A DNA stretch of 64,000 nt. It comes from Melanocharis versteri (lineage: Eukaryota; Chordata; Aves; Passeriformes; Melanocharitidae). The translations under genes and the position numbers were made by a program. A model generated the notes under the pieces. The model saw only the letters and a program-made list of their open reading frames with translations. It made no database searches and was not told where the DNA came from. Below are positions 14,301 to 29,776 of the stretch, in pieces (the first letter of the stretch is position 1; each line of letters begins with the position of its first letter). The stretch spans positions 206,275 to 270,274 of the forward strand of contig VZTG01006781.1 of the NCBI GenBank assembly GCA_013397845.1, in the 5' to 3' direction.

Positions 14301-16089
14301 CCTGCTCTGTCCTCTGCCATCTCACATGCAGTCCTTTCCATCCCCTGATGAGGTTTTCCATTTCCTGCAGCCTGTGTGTCCCAGAGGGTGTCTTCTGATA
14401 GCTCAGTGGTGTAGCTGCTTGGTGGCAGAGCAGGTCACACAGCTGGCTGGCTGTAAGGCACTCAGGTGCTTGCTCAGCTGACACAAATCCATGTGTAGAA
14501 CTGCTCCATAGGTATGCTGAATGCTCCATTTGTGTGGTCAAAAATATTGCCACTTCTAGAAATGTCTGATCCATTTATCTAGCGTGATAGTAATGGGGAA
14601 TGGAGGGAGCAACTGCAGTCATTTATCCACGTTTTTTAGGCATGAGGAGAAGGCTCAGGGCATCCCTGTGTAATATTTTCAGATACACCCATTGATATCT
14701 GAACATCAGACCAGCAGCTGGTCTTGATTTCTCCTGTTCTAACACAAGGCTATTGCAACATGCACACAAGCAAAGAGTTCAAAAGCGAGTAATTTGCAAT
14801 TTGCCCCACGCTGGAAGAGGAACGTGCTTGCAACAAGACACATTTTGTTACTGCCACCAGAACTGCAGACATTTCCCATTTGTACATTACATATTAGCAC
14901 GTACTTAAGTAGCTTGTGAGCAGTACAGATTTGTCTGAGCTTTCATTTGATTTCAAGTGTGTTTCTTCAGGAGGTTTACTTTTATTTGTAAATATGTGGA
15001 ATCTTGATTTATCATGTGTTTTCTCAAGTGTTTAAAAATGGCAAAGTATATTTTGATTCAGACATCCCTGCATTCCCGTCTTGTTTTTTTCTTCTACATT
15101 TTAGCATCAGTCTGATGAACAAAGAAGTATTTAATGCAATATGTTTGGTTGGTGATTTATTGGAGTTGAAATGTAGAAGGAAAATATGAAAAGCATGCCA
15201 GAATTGAAATGTGTTTCAGGATTTTCGCAAAAAATGCTTGTGAAAATATTTTTGTTGGTTTTGCTTTCTGACTGAAGACATTGCAGGGAATTCCAACTGA
15301 AAACATACCTCTGCAATTTGCCTGAAACATGTTGGAGTTTTATTTTACAAAGAAGAAACAATTCCAAAGTGGTTGTTATTTAGACTTTTAATTTCTTTTC
15401 CAAGTACAGCTTGATGGCAATAATCAACTTCAAAGAACAAATCAACCACTGGATGAATGTTCCAATATACAACTAGAGCTTATGAATTTTCTATTTATAT
15501 GAATGTGTGTGCATGTCTACATTTTATCTTAGATCTATATAGATGCAGTCTGTTGTTTGTTTTACTGAATAGTTTTAAATTTGCCATAATGGCTGGGTTT
15601 GATTGCAAGTCAGTATTTTCCATGTTGTAATTACCAATGAGACAGAATCTTTGTGCAGTTTTAAAAAAACCCACAACCCGCTGTTGTCCTTGCTGTACAA
15701 CATTAATATTGATTCACTGAAATCAAAGAGTTATTAATAATACTTGTGATTCAAATAATTGTGCTTTCAAAACAGTCCGGGCTGCTTTCACAGGGCTTTA
15801 CCAGTCCATCCTGGGCGGACGAGTGATGTGAAATCCCTGTGTCACAGTTGGCCTCAGTTGGCAAGGTCTGCAATTGTCATTTGGCAGCACATTGGTCATT
15901 TTGTGCTTGCAGCCTTACTGAGAGGAGCTCCTGGGCCCTGCAGGTGTGCCAGGGGCTGCATCAGAAGGTGCCATTAGGATTGCTCATCTCCTTGTTGCTG
16001 TTGGGCTGGGACACCCCTACATTCCTCCCCATCCCGGATTTCCACCTCAGAATTTACACTTACACAAATATCAGCAACACATTTTGTAA

Positions 16090-16263
<174 letters not shown>

Positions 16264-16423
16264 TAATTTTCTGTCCTCTTGTTTTTATTCTCCTGTTGCA
16301 AGAATGACATACTGTGCTGGTTCACTGGATTTCTTAAATATTCACTGCCCTAAAAGGCAAGCTATTGCAAGCATGAATATAAGCTGAATACTTCTTTCTC
16401 CTTTATTATTTTTTTTTTTTTAG

Positions 16424-20300
<3,877 letters not shown>

Positions 20301-20499
20301 TAAGTTGCTCCATCAAAGCTGTTGTGTTCGTCCACGAAACTCTCACACTAAATGTGCAAGAGTAGTGGCATGGCTAAATCAATTGGGGTTTATTGCTTGT
20401 TTGTTCCAGCACACGGGACCCATCCCTTACAGGACCTGGCTTTTTAGGTGATAACTTTTCAGAGTCTGCAGAACTTGCTTGTCTTTTGTCTCATTCAAG

Positions 20500-20641
20500 G
20501 CGCATCCACATAACAAAAGCAACCCTGAACTATCTCAATGGAGACTACGAGGTGGAGCTGGGCTTCGGAGGGGAGCGCAACGCTTATCTGAAAGAGCACA
20601 GTATTGAGACCTTCCTGATTGTGCGGTGCAGCCAGAAACGG
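20500..20641 (+). CDS. ADCY5: ADCY5 coding exon 4 of 12 seen: end of C1a
   Basis: After a split Gly base the exon encodes 47 residues beginning RIHITKATLNYLNGDYEVEL and ending ETFLIVRCSQKR. This is the last part of the C1a domain. The motifs RIHIT, the GERNAYLKEHSIETFLI strand-helix, and the basic end QKR are typical of group III cyclases (types 5 and 6). The acceptor is cattcaag and the donor gtaaga. The residues LGFGG replace the PGCGG I recall for human ADCY5, a change at a surface loop. The reading frame stays open for ten codons past the donor, but the strong donor and the correct junction to KDEK 9 kb downstream show the exon ends here. Confidence 0.96.
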
Positions 20642-22532
20642 GTAAGAACAAACAAACTAATGCAGCTTTAGGTACCTTTAATAACTTGATGTCTCTGCCA
20701 CACCAAAGTAGAGCCTTCATAGATGAGACAGTTGATATTTGGTGACAAAAACTCCTGTTTCTCTCTCCTGTTCCTGAGCTTTTATGTGCATAGAAGGGAA
20801 TACACACCATCTACATAAGGTGTCTGCATCAAGTTCTTTCTAGTTCTCTCAAAGAAATTGTCCTCAGTTGTTTTCAAAATCATGTTGAAGAATGTTGTTA
20901 ATATAGATATGTATTTTGTAGAAGTACTTAAGGGAATAGATTAAAACCATAAAGATCTTTTCTCTGTCAGATTACGGAGGGGATTTTGTCTGCCTGCTCA
21001 CCCGATGAATGAACATAAAGATTAGACCAGTTCTTACTGTTGCTTTTCAGCCTTTCTTTCTGAAGATGGGAAAAACTGGCCCACTGTAATGATGGATGAT
21101 CATTATGACAGTAGGATGAGATCATACCAACTGTGACATGGGTCAGGCCACACAAAAAAAGGCTATGAGGGCATTACTGACTTGAACTTGAATCAAGTCA
21201 AACTCAAGCGGACTTCGGCCGATATATCTTCTTTTTGTGACAATGCCAATAGCAAATTATCACTAGTTTGTATTCTTTTTTAAAATGGTAGACTGAAATA
21301 CTAGAAAAGGACCTTTTTGATCTAGTTGAGCATAGCCAATAATATTTCTCTTAGTAATTTCTGCAGTGTAGCCACTTCTTTGCTATTCACAGTATGAGCA
21401 AGCATATACAGATTGGCCTGAATTGAAAATAATTTCATATTTTTCTGAATCTAAAACCAATTAAACCTTCCCACATCTGTAAATATGACTGCCATGAGAT
21501 TGAGTTTGTGTTTGTGACATGTTCCAACAGCATAGTTGATTTAAATAACAAACACCTGTACAGAAAGACTTTGCTACCATTGCCTCATTTCCTGAGAGGA
21601 TGGAAGCCTCAAATCTCCTTAATGGATATTGTGTAAAAAATCTCCAAGAAAATCCCTTATCATCTGCTAAAGAGAGGAGCTGATATTTTGGTCTCTATCT
21701 GCTCATAAAATAAATCTCATTAACAATTGTCAATCTTTGAAAGAGGATTAGAACTTGCAGTGCAAGATTATTGTTCCTGAGCATCACTGCCTGTCAATGA
21801 GCCAGCTGATGTTTATACCTAGATCACTTCCTCTTTGCTGGGCAGATTTTTTTTATATATAAGAATATATTTTTATATTTATTTTTATATTTAAAAACAT
21901 AAGCCAAAATACCCCTGTGGTCAGACCCCATCTCCTGGAGTGGAGAACCTATATGGACTTCTTAAATCGTGCAGTCACCAGGTTGTCTGCATGTTCTTGT
22001 GGAGAACCAAAAGTTTCTCTGGAGAGAAGAGGAAGATGTAAGATCAGGATTCTGCTGCTTGCAAGTGTAGACAAAAAACCTCAGAAACAGAGACTTCAGA
22101 GTGCTTGGCCCCTGACTTCATTTCTGAATACGGGATGTATTTCAAGTAGGAGATTGGACGGAGACTCATAAGAGATGTGGATTCCATTCCCGACATAGGT
22201 TTTGAGGAACTTGCATCTTTATGCTTTGATTTGCTGCAGTAAAATAAAATGGGCCATTCTGTCACTGCTTTAGATGTATTTATTGCCACTCTGTTAAAAA
22301 GTGCAGCCCTTAGCTGAAGTCTCTGGGCACTGCTGTAATGCTGCTGTAACGTCCCAGAGTGGCTAAAAACTGGGACATTTGCATGACTTATGTAATTATT
22401 GGGCTAAACTGAAACATAAAAAAGCAGCTACCCAGTGTCATGGGTATTAGGTGTTTGGAGTTTAAAGGTTTGCCCATCCTGCTGCAACTTTTGTGCTCCC
22501 ATAGCTGTTTTTTATCTCTTTGTGAACAGTTT

Positions 22533-22720
22533 CACAGAATCATAGAAAGCCTTGGATTGAAAAGGATCTTAAAGATCATCTTGTCCCAGCCCACCTGTCA
22601 GGGCAAGGACACCTTCCATTAGACCAGGTTGCTCAAAGCCCCATCCAGCCTGACCTTGGACACTTCCAGGGATGGGGCATCCACCATTTCTCTTGACAAC
22701 CTGTCCCAGTGTTTAAAGTT
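22533..22720 (-). mobile_element. CR1 LINE 3' fragment, - orientation
   Basis: It begins on the + strand with cacagaatcatagaaagcc, the reverse complement of the CR1 terminal octamer region. It continues through accaggttgctcaaagccc, cactTCCAGGGATGGGGCAT-type text and cctgtcccagtg, all in the standard reversed order. The element is therefore on the minus strand and 5'-truncated. The right limit is approximate because similarity fades after 22720. Confidence 0.9.
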
Positions 22721-23523
22721 CTCTCCCTGTTCAAAAACTCATTTGCACATAACATGAAGATCAGTAGTGAGAAAAGCTTTTGCCCATTGTAAGTTCAGTC
22801 AGTCTTGAACATTTTGCCTGATGGCAGGCAAAGTTCTGGTACTTTACTTTTTCCTTTCATTTCTGCTTGATTTTAATGACTTCTTGTGATGTATTTAGCC
22901 AGGTTTTCAGTCTATTCTGTTCCAGTAATGGCCATAAAATGTTCACCTAACTTAGTGAAAGAGTTACTGTGAGTTGTGTCAGGGTTCCTGCTGTCCTTGC
23001 ACATAAGGCTTGGAATTAGCATTGTCCTGAGAGCAGATCCAAGTAGCTGCCTGAGCTGTTGCTCAGTTCACACAGCAGAATTATCTTGATACTTGGTTCA
23101 GCAGTCCCACAGCCATCAAAACCCAACAATACCATGAGTTATGATGAATAGATAAAATGTAAAGGTGTATGTTCCATATCCTTTCTGCTTACTGTTGCCA
23201 TGGGGAGCCGCACCTTTGAATTTTCTGTCTTTTTTGTTTGTTTGACTTTTACATTGTGTTAATGCCATTTCTTGGGCACACAGTAAGTGGGAGGAACATC
23301 TATCTAATATTTTTGTTCCAGAAACTGAAAATAGCTGCTTCTTTGAAAATATGTGGTTTTTTTTCTTTTTCCTTTTTAAAAATGCTGTTAACTGGAATAT
23401 AGTCAGTGCAGTTTTAGGGGCGGAAAAAGCTAGATTCTGCTTCCTCAGTCTTTAATGATATTGCTAGACTTGAAAATGTAGTTCTTGTTTTCTGTCTGAT
23501 ACGCAGAAGAGTTGCTTTCTATT

Positions 23524-23558
23524 AAAAGAGAACAAAAGAGAACAAAAGAGAGCAAAAG
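23524..23558. repeat. Decamer tandem repeat (aaaagagaac)
   Basis: Three and a half copies of a 10-bp purine-rich unit, the third with one substitution. A minor simple-sequence repeat in an intron. Confidence 0.8.
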
Positions 23559-24635
23559 TTTTAAAATCCAGTCTTCTTGGATTTTTTTTTTCTGCTCATC
23601 TTTACCTCCAGATCTGCTTTCAGCTTTCTGTTTTCCCTGTCCCGTGATTCTGCTGCCCTCATGGGTGAGCACTTGCCTGTGAAGCATAAGAAGAGATGAA
23701 ATTAGCAGGTTCTGCCATAAAGGTCTGTTGAATCTTTTGCTGTGGTTTGTTTGTTCCCATTAGTGCTAGCACTGGGCTGCTCTAAAACCTAGCTGCTCTG
23801 GTTGTCTGCTGTCTGTCAGCAATTGTGTCCCCTCTCCCTCTCCTTTTTTTTCCTGAGACCGACTGCTAATGTCTTCACACAACAAAGCAAAGACAAGCAC
23901 AAGCTCTCACATTTTCTTGCTCATCAAAGGAAACCTTTACCTTTTGCGAAGTTTTCTCAGCGTCTTCTATTTATTCTGTGTTGAACTAATGTGGTTCCTG
24001 ATAATGAAATGAAGTTTCTGTCTGTGATCTCTAAGGGAATGATCATGCATTTTGTACACTTGAATGTCTCAAGTTCCATTTCTACCAAGTTAGTCCTCAA
24101 ATGTTAGGTGCTAATACTCCTTTTCTTCATATCTATCAAATACACCTCTGCTTCTCTTGTTAGCCAAATCTGTCATTGCTCATTTGCTGCCAGGTGAGAT
24201 AGGAAAAAAATTCAACCAAATCTGCCCTGAGAGCAGTAACTGAGTAACTCTGCTAGTAACCTTCGTCCAGACTAATACTTCCTTATCCAACACTGTCTCT
24301 TGCCATTTCACTAGAAACCAGCTCTTTTCCCAGCTTCATATTTCCCATCTGTCTTAGCCATTACTCTCCAGCACAGCACTCTGTCAAATGCTCTATGGAA
24401 GAAACAAAGCCTGTGAGAGCTAGTGCATTTTTTTCTCTTTAGAAAAACTTGGATTCAAGGCTGTTAATCCAAACCCAGCATTTGCTGCTCTACAAGCTCT
24501 GTGTCATGATCACTGACCAAATAGTTGTTAAAAATATCTGTTACCAGAACTGAAATGGAATTTGGCAGTTTTCCACAGATCTGGAATGGAGGTTGTCTTT
24601 CTGACTTCAGCACATCACACTTAAGTTTTTCTTCC

Positions 24636-24724
24636 AGACATGGTTTAGTGGGACTTGGCAATGCTGTGTTTACAGTTGTACTCAGTGATCCTAAATGCAA
24701 CCTAAATGATTCTGTGATTCAATG
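24636..24724 (+). mobile_element. CR1 LINE 3' terminal fragment, + orientation
   Basis: The string catggtttagtgggacttgg, then the degraded core ggttgnactcngtgatc-like text, cctaaatgattctgtgattc and a final octamer-like aatg match the sense 3' end of an avian CR1 subfamily with the terminal ATTCTRTG repeats. Only about 90 bp remain. The sequence to its left (about 24360-24600) faintly recalls CR1 but was not accepted. Confidence 0.75.
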
Positions 24725-26254
24725 CTTTCCATTTATAACCCTATGCTTATGAGCCTTCTTCCCTTTTGCCTCTACTGTGGCGGTAATGATTACCTGGAGA
24801 GAAACCATCTCTTCCTTCAGTTCTACAGTAATGAAGAATTATAAGTTTCTGTTATCCTCACTTGGTATAGGGTGATTTACACAGGGTGACTTTGGTTCTT
24901 ATTCAGTTAACTTTCACAATCATTTGGATATGTGTTTCTAATACATGAACATGGACTTAATACGTGAGCATGGAAGAAATACAGGAATTCTCCAAGGAGA
25001 TCTTTGCCTTTCTTCCTTACTGGCTTCATTCTTTACCTGAAAGTCTGTATTTCCAGATAAACAGCAATTTATCAGCTAGAATTACTAAAGCTGTTGCCCA
25101 CATCTTAGTGGTTCCCAAACTTAACCCCTAGGCATTGCAATGGCCTGCACAACAATCTCTTTACCCTTCTACAGAATGGTTTTGTTTCATCCACGTTAAA
25201 CGTGGCTTTTTTAGCTTACCCTGCAGACTGCAGCATTCATATTGCATAACTCTGGTCCTCCACCTTCACAGCTTTTATATCTGCCCTTCTGAATCTTATT
25301 CAAAACATTTGTCCCAGTCATTATTGCTATCTTATCACTTCCCTGATATTCTTAGAGCACTCCATTTAATTATTTCCAGTTCTTGTGCTGCCCAAGTTTC
25401 TGCTGTTTGTACAGGAGCATGTCACTTGGTGGTTGTTGCTTGCTTTCTGCTCTTCTCTGAGATCAGGCGCTGCACTAATTTGCAGAACCATCACAACTAC
25501 TCTTCCCAGCACTTCTAATTACTGGTTAAAGCTTTACACTGAGAAGGGTGGAAATGTGTGTTTGGAGGAGTGGGAAACAGACCTTAAGGTGAATAGGACT
25601 TTAACAGCACACAGTTTTACAGCGAGGTTTATCGTCCTCAACATTGTCAGAAATCCAGGGGAATGCTTTGCTTTGAACACAAGTAGAAACAAAATGTGCC
25701 TGCAAACAGATGAGCAATACTGCTGACCAAACACGCTGTGCTGAGTGCATGAAGTCTGCAAAGGGAAAAAATGTTTATTTTTTCTAATGTCTTTCAATTG
25801 ATTACACTTGGGTGTTTCTTTTAACCATAGCAGGTACACACCAGTTTCAGAAAGGATTGTTGATGGTGGCCTTAAAACAGCTCAACAAAACTTTGGCTGT
25901 AACTCCTAGAAAAACAATTCTCATTCTTTTCTAAATAATGTCCTGGAATTCTGTCCAGCTGAAGAAACAAAATGGTCCTTTAAATGTTGAGCATGTGACT
26001 CTCCTAAAACACAATCAATCTAATGTGATGATTCCTCAATTTAACACATTTAATCAGAGCTCAGCAGGGTTCCACTCATGTAGACTTATGAAGGCAGTGG
26101 TTTGGAGCATGTGACACTACTAGAAACATCATCCACATGTCAGAAGGACTTCAAGAAAATTTAAAGAATAATATGTAGCTGAATCTGATATGGCTGATCT
26201 GTGATCAGATTTCACTGTTGCACTGATAGTGATCAATATGTTGGAAAATCCTAT

Positions 26255-26268
26255 CACACACACACACC
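26255..26268. repeat. (CA)7 dinucleotide repeat
   Basis: Seven CA units in an ADCY5 intron; short, probably only weakly polymorphic. Confidence 0.8.
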
Positions 26269-29200
26269 AAAGAAATAACAGGCATTCTTGATTCAATTGA
26301 TAAGTACAAGAAAACCCCAGCTCCTTCTGCAGTTCTGCTGTAGCATTACTGTAGCTCAGTGTGTGGGAACTGGTGGTGGGAACACAATAAAACCCCTGGG
26401 AATCAGATTTACAGTCTCTTTGTGAGTCCAGATTTGAAAAGTTCCCACAACAGCTTTCTGGAGTTTAGCCACCTAAAATTTGAAAAACTCATTGCTGTCA
26501 GAAACTTTTGCACCTTCTTCTCTTGTTGGTAGCAACTGTAATGAGTAGGACTGAAAGGTACCACCACTTCTCTTTCTTTATTCTTCTTTTCCAGTCTTGT
26601 TATGCCTTAGGCAACCTTGTGTGCAAGTTGTTCTTATGCTGTCACTTAGCCAGGAAGAACCAGAGGAGGCATCCTCATAAATTTCCACAGAGGAGCTGTG
26701 ACCCATCTAATGCTTCATTTTTAGAGTTTGTTATTTTCATCACCCACTGAACAAGTGATTTTGCAGAAAATAAATTATCTCAAGTTTTTAAAACAACAGC
26801 TTTTATTTTTTCTTTAATAAGTATTGATGTTAACAGCAAAGTTCTATTGTTCAAGATGACATAGTAGCACGTTACGTAATGTGGAAAAGCAAAAGTGCAC
26901 TGTGCTTGTATATATGTGTTTTAATCTGATTGGAAATATTGCTGAAACATAGTCCACAATCCAGTGGAAACTTCCTACAAGAGGTGGGGGGGAAATACTG
27001 CCAGAGTTCATGAAGCCATGGAAAATTTATGGCGCCTGACCTCATGGTTAGAAACAATCTCAGAACTACATGTTTACCCATTTGTCCTGTCCTTACCTCA
27101 ATCCAGATGTGTCAATAAATAAGTATGAGGTCTTTTATTTCCTTCAAATCCATCAAGCAATGCTTCAGACTCACTAGCACTTGCAGCAGGTACGAGGATC
27201 ACTCGTGGGCTGAGAGGGGTAGTACGTCTTCATGGGCTTTGGCATTAAGGCTTTTCTCAAATTCTAACCAAATTCACTAACTCATGGGGCGAAAACCTGC
27301 TGTATATCTCTTTTATCATCTGTTGATGTAAAGGCATTTGTGAAGTAACCAAATAGCTTTGCTTTTATGGGTCCCCAGACTAGTTTCAACATCTGGGTTC
27401 TTTTATTCCATTTGGTTGAAAACCCTTCCCTAAGTTGGGATAAAATGGATTGACAGTGTCACTGCTGTTATTGAAAAACAATATCTATTTCCTTGGAGAT
27501 GATGAAACTGTATTTTCTACCAGTTTTCTGGCATCACATCATAAAAGAAAGAAGCATAACTATGAAAAAGATTGCATAACTGAAAAAAGCCACAAGAAAG
27601 TACTACAAATGATGGCAAAGAGTATAAAGAGCAGTGAGTCTTAAAAAACAAAACCTCGAACTAACTCAAATCTGGACATCAGCATGTCATCACATTAATG
27701 TATTTTTAGAAACATTTAAAAGATGTCTCTCCTGGAGGTTATCCAGTGGCTCTGTCATGATTGCTCATGTGAAAGGCAGCTGGTGCCAAGTGCTGGAATG
27801 TTCAGCTGTTGCAGATGAACCAGTGGTGGGTTCAATGTGGGGAAGAGGTGACGTGGGAGGCACTTGCTGTCCTGGGGACATCGACGTGGGAGCCCCTATG
27901 GGTCCCACAGTGATTCCTTGTGCACCTGCACTTGTCATCCTGGCTGGGTGAAGGTCTTTGCTGGCAGCCTGGAGCTGCAGGGCCGCTGCTGCTCACTGTC
28001 ACGGGGCACAGGGCTCCTGTCACAGGTGGCCCCGTGTCCCCAGCCCGTGGCCCTGAAGCTGCGGCCCCACGCGCTCAGGAATATTGGTGCCCGCGTGGTG
28101 AGCTGTGGTCTCGTGGGAAATGTTGTCACTGTAGCTGTCTCTTCCTTGCAAGAAGAGAGATGATGATTTCCCATGCTTGTCAATCAGGCAGCTTTCTCCA
28201 GCACTGAATTTCAGCAAGCCTTTTTAAATTTCTTTTTAAAAACTCTAATTTAAGGCAGCATAGCACTTGACATTTAACTCTGTGGTTACCATGGAGATAA
28301 CACCAGGTATTTTGCAAACTCCTGAGAGGTACAAGTTACACTGAATAGTGGAGAATCAAAATAAATAGGTATGGAATGCAGACTCCAGGCAAGAAAAGCA
28401 GTGGACCTACTTGTATTGTCAAATATCACTTGAACCATAATTCTAGAGTTGAAAGCAATGGAGGCTTTCCTTTTAAATAACTCAGTTTTCTGGAAATCCA
28501 AAATTAACTATCAAGTCTGTTTTTTTTCTCTAATGTTATTGAAGCAGCAATTCTCTTGAAAAAGTTTAATCTCTCAAGTAATAAACAACTTTCCCTACCG
28601 TCTGAATTTTCAAGCTCTCCAGAGCTGGTCTGTTTTAAGCAAGGATATAATAATTGCCACCCCTCTGCCTTCTGAGTCAGTACAGGTGAATCACGCAATC
28701 CCCCCTGAGCCAGTCTGCAGTGCAGCCCTTGCTAGAGGGACTTCTGTCCACAGAACACATTCCATGTGGAAACCTGCCTGTCTTTTTGACTTGGGACTAT
28801 ATTCAAAATAAGGAACTAATCTGCCTGTTGTTGAGCCTAGTTACATGCTGCACTTCTGTGCTCTTGGAACTGGCACTGAGCTCAAATGAAACCTGTCCGA
28901 CAGATCCTGTGCAATCCTCACAGTAAGCTCCCTTTGCAGCCAAGAGTCAAAGCCTTTTGGATAACAAAATCAAAGACTTTGTCCAAATGTCAGGAGAATG
29001 AGTGTCAATGTCAGATTGGAAGCAAGTATTAGAGTCAGGAAGACCATTTTGTCACACTCTGCAATTGCATTATCCTTAATGTGTACACGGTTTGCAAGAT
29101 TTGCATGCTTTCCTTAGCATGTCTGGGAATATGCTCTTGCAAGTGTGGAAAATGATTTGCTTGTCCCTATGGAGAAAGGTGTCCTGTATTCCCATAGCTT

Positions 29201-29635
29201 CAAGGCTCCTGTTCTTCAACCAAATCACTCTGTGTTTCTCTTCATATCTAACTGTTCTCTTGCTTTTTGAGGGCCCTCTGTGTAGTATCTCAGCTTGAAA
29301 TTTTCTATCTGAAATTAGTCCGTTTGATTCAATTTGCTAATAAAGAAAATAGATGTCTCCATTCTGGAATGCTCATCATGTTTACACAGGTTATGGTGGT
29401 TGTTCAGAACAAATAAAGGAGTAAAATGATGGGTACCACTTAGAGGAAAGCGTTCTAAAAATAAGAGAAAGAAATGGTGGACTGGGACTGCTTCTGATCA
29501 GCAGCCGCTTCATAGAGTTCAAGGTGCAAAGCCAGCTTTTGGAGTGAGAGATCAGAAGTTAGAGATGCTTGGAGAATGACTGCCGTGTAAATGTTTGAAA
29601 ATTTATTATGCATTTCTCTCTGGTTTGTCTTCCAG

Positions 29636-29776
29636 AAAGACGAGAAAGCCACGATAGCCAAGATGAACCGCCAGCGTGCCAATTCCATCAGCCATAACCC
29701 GCCCCACTGGGGTGTTGACCGGCCCTTTTACAACCACCTCGGAGGTCACCAGGTCTCCAAGGAGATGAAGAGAATG
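29636..29776 (+). CDS. ADCY5: ADCY5 coding exon 5 of 12 seen: C1b regulatory segment
   Basis: This exon is exactly 47 codons, phase 0 at both ends: KDEKATIAKMNRQRANSISH then NPPHWGVDRPFYNHLGGHQV and SKEMKRM. It is the start of C1b, the less conserved regulatory region between the first catalytic domain and TM7. It is the best single discriminator in the window: NPPHWG and PFYNHLGG belong to ADCY5, while ADCY6 has a different sequence here as I recall it. RQRANS fits a basophilic-kinase consensus (Arg at -5 and -3 from the Ser); whether it is phosphorylated cannot be told from sequence. The acceptor is tcttccag and the donor gtaatg. Confidence 0.96.

Larger units (their letters stand above)
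20642..29635 (+). other. ADCY5 intron between fourth and fifth exons seen
   Basis: 8,994 bp between the end of C1a and the start of C1b. It contains two CR1 3' fragments in opposite orientations (about 22.5-22.7 kb and 24.6-24.7 kb), a short decamer repeat (23524-23558), a (CA)7 tract (26255-26268), an AT-rich patch near 21850-21900, and a GC-rich patch at about 27840-28110. No coding sequence is recognised on either strand. Confidence 0.8.

Noticed and set aside
24360..24600. Possible minus-strand CR1 reverse-transcriptase relic left of the + strand CR1 tail
   Set aside because: Only scattered phrases resemble a consensus; similarity is too weak to call without an alignment.
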